Below, piece by piece: positions 61,836-64,000 of a stretch of 64,000 nt of DNA. Origin of the DNA: Pseudomonas sp. LBUM920 (GTDB lineage Bacteria > Pseudomonadota > Gammaproteobacteria > Pseudomonadales > Pseudomonadaceae). Under the pieces are notes generated by a model. That model ran no database searches. It was not told the DNA's origin and saw only the letters and a program-made list of their open reading frames with translations. The stretch spans positions 1,531,501-1,595,500 of the forward strand of contig NZ_CP027762.1 in the NCBI RefSeq assembly GCF_003852315.1. Direction: 5' to 3'. Numbering within the stretch: the stretch's first letter is position 1; each line of letters opens with the position of its first letter. Both the position numbers and the translations under genes were made by a program.

Positions 61836-64000
61836 CTAAAACTGCAATGTGTACTGCGCCGTAAGGCTTTGGTCGCGTGTGCGCTCACCGCGCTGTTGGC
61901 TGAAGCCGAAGTCCAAGGTGCTGTCGCGGCTCAGGCGCGCGGTGGCGCCCAGTTCCAGGCGGGTGCTGAGGCGATCCAACGGCGCGCCGCTGACGCTCAT
62001 CACGCGGCCGCCGTCCCAGGCTGCCTGAGTGGTGGGTTGCAGGTCGCCGCTTGCATGGGTATAAGCCAGGCCGCCACGCAGGCTCAGCCATGACGGGCCG
62101 ATCTGCGCCTTGCCCAGGTCGAGGTTGACCCGCACACCGCCGGTGGTCAGGTTGACGTTTTCCTTCGAGCGTTTGCCCTTCAGTGCGGCCATGCTGCCGC
62201 GCTCTTTGAAGCCTTCGCTGCGCTGTTGCACATTGGCCAGTTGCAGATACGGCTGCCAGTTCCAGAAGTCATGGCTGAACCTGTAGTTGGCCTCGGCAAA
62301 CGTCTGCACGGTGCGGCTGGCGTATGTGGCGGTCAGGCGGTTGTCTACGCCGGGGAAGCTGACGCGGCGTTTTGTTTCGATCTCATGTTGCGCATAGGCG
62401 ATGCCGCCATACACGCCGAACGCGTCCCACGTGTGGCCGGCGTGCAGGGCCAATTGGTAGGTGTCGACGCTGGCTTTGCCTCGCGAACCGGCCTTCACGT
62501 CCGAGCGGCCGCTGCCGGCGACCACGCCCACGCGAGTGCCTTGCTCCAGCGTGTGATCGAACCCCAACAGCAGGCCCGTGCTGTTGTGGTGAGTGCGCGT
62601 GGTGTTGCTGTTGCCGGCGAATTGGCCGGATTGACGCGGCAGTTGCACCCAGATGCCTTGGTTGTTGGCGTCGAGTGCGGCGTCGCGGCTGTCTTGCGCC
62701 AGGCGCTGACGGTCGAGTGCGGCCTGGCGCACGACACGGCTGTTTTCAATCAGTACCGCTTGGGTGCTGGCATGCAGTTCGCCGCTCAACTGATCCAGGG
62801 CTGCAGGTGCTTGCTCGGGAAACAGCGAGGTCAGGCGTTGCAGCAGCGGCGAGGGTTGGGTTTCAGCATCCGCAGCATGGGCGACGGCGCGTTGGTTAGC
62901 AGTCTGCGCCGCTGACGCCAGTGACTGACCGCGGCCAAACTCCACCAGCAAGTTATTGCCTTGCCTGATCTGGGAAACGCTGAGGAAAGGCGAGAACTCG
63001 CGGCGGTCTACCGAGGTAAATTCGCCATTCAACGCACCTTGGGCTTGAAGGATGCTGTAACGCTGGCCCAGGTAATAGTGGTTGGGTTGCGCACTCAGGT
63101 ACAACGAGCCGCCGTTGATGGACGCCTCCTTTTGGACCTGCAATGGGGCCGGGGCTGTCTGGCTGGTCAGCCCGGTCATCAGGGTGGAGCCGGCTGCTTG
63201 TCGGTAGTCGCCCTCGATGGCCAGTGAACCATTCAGGCGCAGCAGACCGCCTTCGAGGTTAACGTCACCTTTGAGGGTATTGGTGGCGTCCAGCTCCAGC
63301 ACACCCTCTTTGAGCGTGACGCCGGCAAAGCTGTTGTTGCCGCTCAGGCGCAGCCAGCCGATGCCGGTTTTTTCCAGGTGCCCCGGGCCGCTGATGTCGT
63401 TGCGCCAGTCGTCCCAGGCGCCGCCTTGCCAGACCCTGGCGCCGCCGGCGGGGCGGTCCATGTTCACCACGGTGTCGACCCGCAGTTGGCCAGGGCCATC
63501 GATGGCTTTTTTCAGGTTCATGAGGCCCCAGCCATAGACGTCGTCTACCCCAGGCTCACCCAGGTCGGTGGCGGTGGTCAGCAACACGTCGCGGATTTGC
63601 GGGTTGTCGAGGTAGGGGAAGCGTTCCATCAGCAGGGCCAGGCCGCCGGTCACGTGCGGGGCGGCGATGGAGGTGCCGGAGGCGGTCAGGTAGTTGAACG
63701 CGGGATTGTCGCCGGTCACCTTGAAACCATCGACTTCGCCGTCGGCGTCATGGTGGTTTTCGGTGGTGATCGAACCCGACACCCAGGCTGAGGTGATATC
63801 CGTTCCGGGTGCGGCCAGGCACCAGTCTTTGCTGAAACCGCAACGGTAGGAGCGATCGCTTAATGTCAGGCTTTGATCGAGGTTGACCACGGTCAGCCAA
63901 TAAGGCTCCAGCGCCTTGATTGCGCGGGGCAGGCTCGAATGGACGCCGGTAAACGGTGCTGTTTGGGGCGAGGCGTTGGCCGTGTCGGTATTGCCCGCTG
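61836..64000 (-). CDS. Subtilisin-like autotransporter serine protease (partial, C-terminal)
   Basis: The frame is open to the right end of the window and gives about 720 C-terminal residues. It starts SAGNTDTANASP, still in the protease domain, then the catalytic Ser motif TASGTSIAAPHVTGG. A beta-helix passenger with GNNSFAGVTLKEGVLELDA and a C-terminal autotransporter barrel (about 260 residues, GIWVQLPRQSGQF to SLTAQYTLQF) follow. The catalytic Asp and His and the signal peptide lie outside. It exports itself through the outer membrane and resembles SphB1/EprS-type proteases. Its transcript would converge with the PLD gene. Confidence 0.9.
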   Translation of the reverse strand, partial: AGNTDTANASPQTAPFTGVHSSLPRAIKALEPYWLTVVNLDQSLTLSDRSYRCGFSKDWCLAAPGTDITSAWVSGSITTENHHDADGEVDGFKVTGDNPAFNYLTASGTSIAAPHVTGGLALLMERFPYLDNPQIRDVLLTTATDLGEPGVDDVYGWGLMNLKKAIDGPGQLRVDTVVNMDRPAGGARVWQGGAWDDWRNDISGPGHLEKTGIGWLRLSGNNSFAGVTLKEGVLELDATNTLKGDVNLEGGLLRLNGSLAIEGDYRQAAGSTLMTGLTSQTAPAPLQVQKEASINGGSLYLSAQPNHYYLGQRYSILQAQGALNGEFTSVDRREFSPFLSVSQIRQGNNLLVEFGRGQSLASAAQTANQRAVAHAADAETQPSPLLQRLTSLFPEQAPAALDQLSGELHASTQAVLIENSRVVRQAALDRQRLAQDSRDAALDANNQGIWVQLPRQSGQFAGNSNTTRTHHNSTGLLLGFDHTLEQGTRVGVVAGSGRSDVKAGSRGKASVDTYQLALHAGHTWDAFGVYGGIAYAQHEIETKRRVSFPGVDNRLTATYASRTVQTFAEANYRFSHDFWNWQPYLQLANVQQRSEGFKERGSMAALKGKRSKENVNLTTGGVRVNLDLGKAQIGPSWLSLRGGLAYTHASGDLQPTTQAAWDGGRVMSVSGAPLDRLSTRLELGATARLSRDSTLDFGFSQQRGERTRDQSLTAQYTLQF

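Overview
The window reads as chromosomal DNA of a fluorescent Pseudomonas (P. fluorescens-type). Signs are the high GC content, REPIN doublets built on GTGGGAGCTGGCTTGC-type half-sites, a complete protocatechuate (pca) branch with an IclR-type PcaR, a TtgABC/TtgR efflux locus with its operator, a tiny CcoM subunit gene behind an ANR box, OlsBA, OprD and LivJHMGF. No rRNA, tRNA, CRISPR array, prophage or insertion sequence was found. The genes look native, apart from one decayed transporter remnant.

Layout. 0-5.7 kb: start of an FAD protein gene, a lipoprotein, an atypical SDR with a divergent LysR regulator, then a bufferin operon (bufA precursor peptide, bufB DUF692/MNIO enzyme, bufC DUF2063 partner, bufD DoxX protein) and a collapsed MFS pseudogene. 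5.6-10.7 kb: livJ-livHMGF branched-chain amino-acid uptake. 11-16.7 kb: DUF2288, a solitary large tubulin/FtsZ-like protein, an MHYT-GGDEF-EAL c-di-GMP protein and a YkgJ protein. 17-24.8 kb: MFS, rapA, aminotransferase V/RidA/LysR. 24.8-26.2 kb: ccoM, then two roughly 330-bp inverted repeat arms holding two REPINs. 26.2-28.2 kb: pitA and a small protein.

28.6-39.7 kb: pcaR, pcaK, pcaIJF, pcaHG, pcaT, pcaB, pcaD, pcaC. Together these encode uptake, ring cleavage, lactone formation and hydrolysis, CoA transfer and thiolysis of protocatechuate to succinyl-CoA and acetyl-CoA, with PcaR-like operators ahead of pcaR and pcaI. An OprD porin lies nearby and may admit the aromatic acid. 39.7-46 kb: polysaccharide deacetylase, OprD porin, and a J-like membrane protein next to the HscC Hsp70. 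46-53 kb: ttgABC and divergent ttgR. 53-56 kb: arsR-MFS-xenB behind an inverted-repeat operator array. 56-64 kb: acpH, olsBA, a serine hydrolase with a small partner, yceI, a cardiolipin-synthase-like PLD protein and the C-terminal part of a subtilisin autotransporter that runs off the window.

Most notable points: the bufferin operon with its leader hairpin, the solitary tubulin-like gene, the large inverted repeat whose inner hairpins are kept while their sequences differ, the ccoM gene with ANR box, and the ArsR/XenB operator array. Gene calls rest on motifs and recall of families, with no database search.
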